Assembly (NCBI GenBank): GCA_015231175.1
Contig: JADGBZ010000004.1
Span: 29,646-93,645, forward strand
Length of the DNA stretch: 64,000 bases
Source: Magnetococcales bacterium
GTDB taxonomy: Bacteria > Pseudomonadota > Magnetococcia > Magnetococcales > DC0425bin3
Direction: 5' to 3'
Both the position numbers and the translations under genes were made by a program. The notes beneath the pieces are model-generated. The model saw only the letters and a program-made list of their open reading frames with translations. It had not been told where the DNA came from and ran no database searches. Shown here one piece after another: positions 63,760-64,000 of the stretch. Numbering within the stretch: the first letter of the stretch is position 1; each line of letters opens with the position of its first letter.

Positions 63760-64000
63760 ATGCTGCCCTTGGGGGCTTTTTGTTGCCAGAACCCAAATTG
63801 TCCTGATGCGGGGATCCGAGGAAAGGGGAACCTTAAGTGGCATGGCTATAGCGGCCATAAGCGACAGATTCGAGGACTGTTTTGCAAAACATGCCGCAAA
63901 TATTTTTCCGAACGAAAGGGCACCGTGCTTGAACATAGTCGATTGGAAACAGGGAAAGCAGTTTCACTCCTGAAGCATCTACGTGACGGCTGTGGCGTCC
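63760..64000 (+). CDS. IS1-like transposase / InsA-type protein, cut by window edge
   Basis: ATG 63760 with GGAAGGAG just before it; at least 80 residues remain open to the edge. A zinc-finger-like pattern CCQNPNCPDAG and LFCKTCRKYFSE resembles the Cys-rich N-terminus of IS1-type InsA, followed by the first helix HSRLETGKAVSLLKHLRDG of a helix-turn-helix. This would be the N-terminal part of a transposase of an IS1-type element with its left end near 63677. The rest lies outside the window. Confidence 0.7.
   Translation, partial: MLPLGAFCCQNPNCPDAGIRGKGNLKWHGYSGHKRQIRGLFCKTCRKYFSERKGTVLEHSRLETGKAVSLLKHLRDGCGV

Overview
The window is a dense, GC-rich (apart from a few AT-rich patches) chromosomal segment of a Gram-negative bacterium with a quinone-based respiratory chain. 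Ubiquinone genes (ubiE-ubiJ-ubiB), a FliX-like flagellar protein behind a sigma-54-type promoter, ilvBNC-psd-pssA-leuA, lepA-lepB-rnc, and a monomeric NADP-isocitrate dehydrogenase near a hexameric-type citrate synthase all suggest a proteobacterium near the alphaproteobacterial side. My best guess, from gene style and from the repeats, is a Magnetococcales-like lineage. I see no magnetosome genes and no rRNA or tRNA genes, so the taxon is inference.

Layout. 1-1.5 kb: end of a glutaredoxin gene, a nitrilase-family amidase and a small unknown gene. 1.5-15.6 kb: a long minus-strand stretch with a small unknown gene, arnD and a stand-alone ArnA dehydrogenase domain, an HU-PAS-histidine kinase fusion, a DUF2064 transferase with a ThiF-like enzyme, a FGE-like lipoprotein-sized secreted protein, a PP-loop tRNA sulfurtransferase-like protein, hemB, a SET protein with an ornithine decarboxylase-like enzyme, and a 1070-residue transporter-HEAT-cNMP fusion. 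16-25 kb: PP2C phosphatase and cyclase-FHA signalling pair, a GT4 glycosyltransferase, and three CgeB-like glycosyltransferases, two of them with TPR domains. 25-34 kb: a dead IS110 transposase, nnr, an NhaR-like regulator, icd, a dynamin-like GTPase and gltA. 34.7-41.7 kb: ilvB-ilvN-ilvC, psd-pssA and leuA. 42-46.8 kb: MITE cluster, fliX-like gene, lepA-lepB-rnc. 47-54.4 kb: orphan Xre protein, HD-GYP-like protein, fur, and an octaheme HAO-family cytochrome next to a nonaheme plus cytochrome b (CbcL-like) protein. 54.5-64 kb: secretin with a SPOR tail, ubiE-ubiJ-ubiB, a Sel1 protein, an ABC exporter, a DUF2934 protein and the start of an IS1-like transposase.

The most striking feature of the whole window is what lies between the genes. 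Nearly every gap holds copies of a 147-bp element with 17-bp inverted ends (GTAACTATTCASCACCC). Six copies have perfect 8-bp direct repeats on both sides, one copy sits inside another with its target duplication intact, and several copies supply the stop codon of the neighbouring gene. The GTAA ends and 8-bp duplications match what is known of IS66-family elements, so I read these as IS66-type MITEs. At least two more non-autonomous families occur: a CTAG/TA-flanked element with about 30-bp inverted ends carrying the same core, and a small element with perfect 19-bp inverted ends lodged inside a 147-bp copy.

Functional themes are envelope/glycan modification (arn genes, CgeB/GT4 glycosyltransferases, psd/pssA), central metabolism (gltA, icd, branched-chain amino acids), respiration (ubiquinone synthesis, HAO-type multihaem module), and signalling (HU-kinase fusion, PP2C/cyclase-FHA, HD-GYP-like protein).
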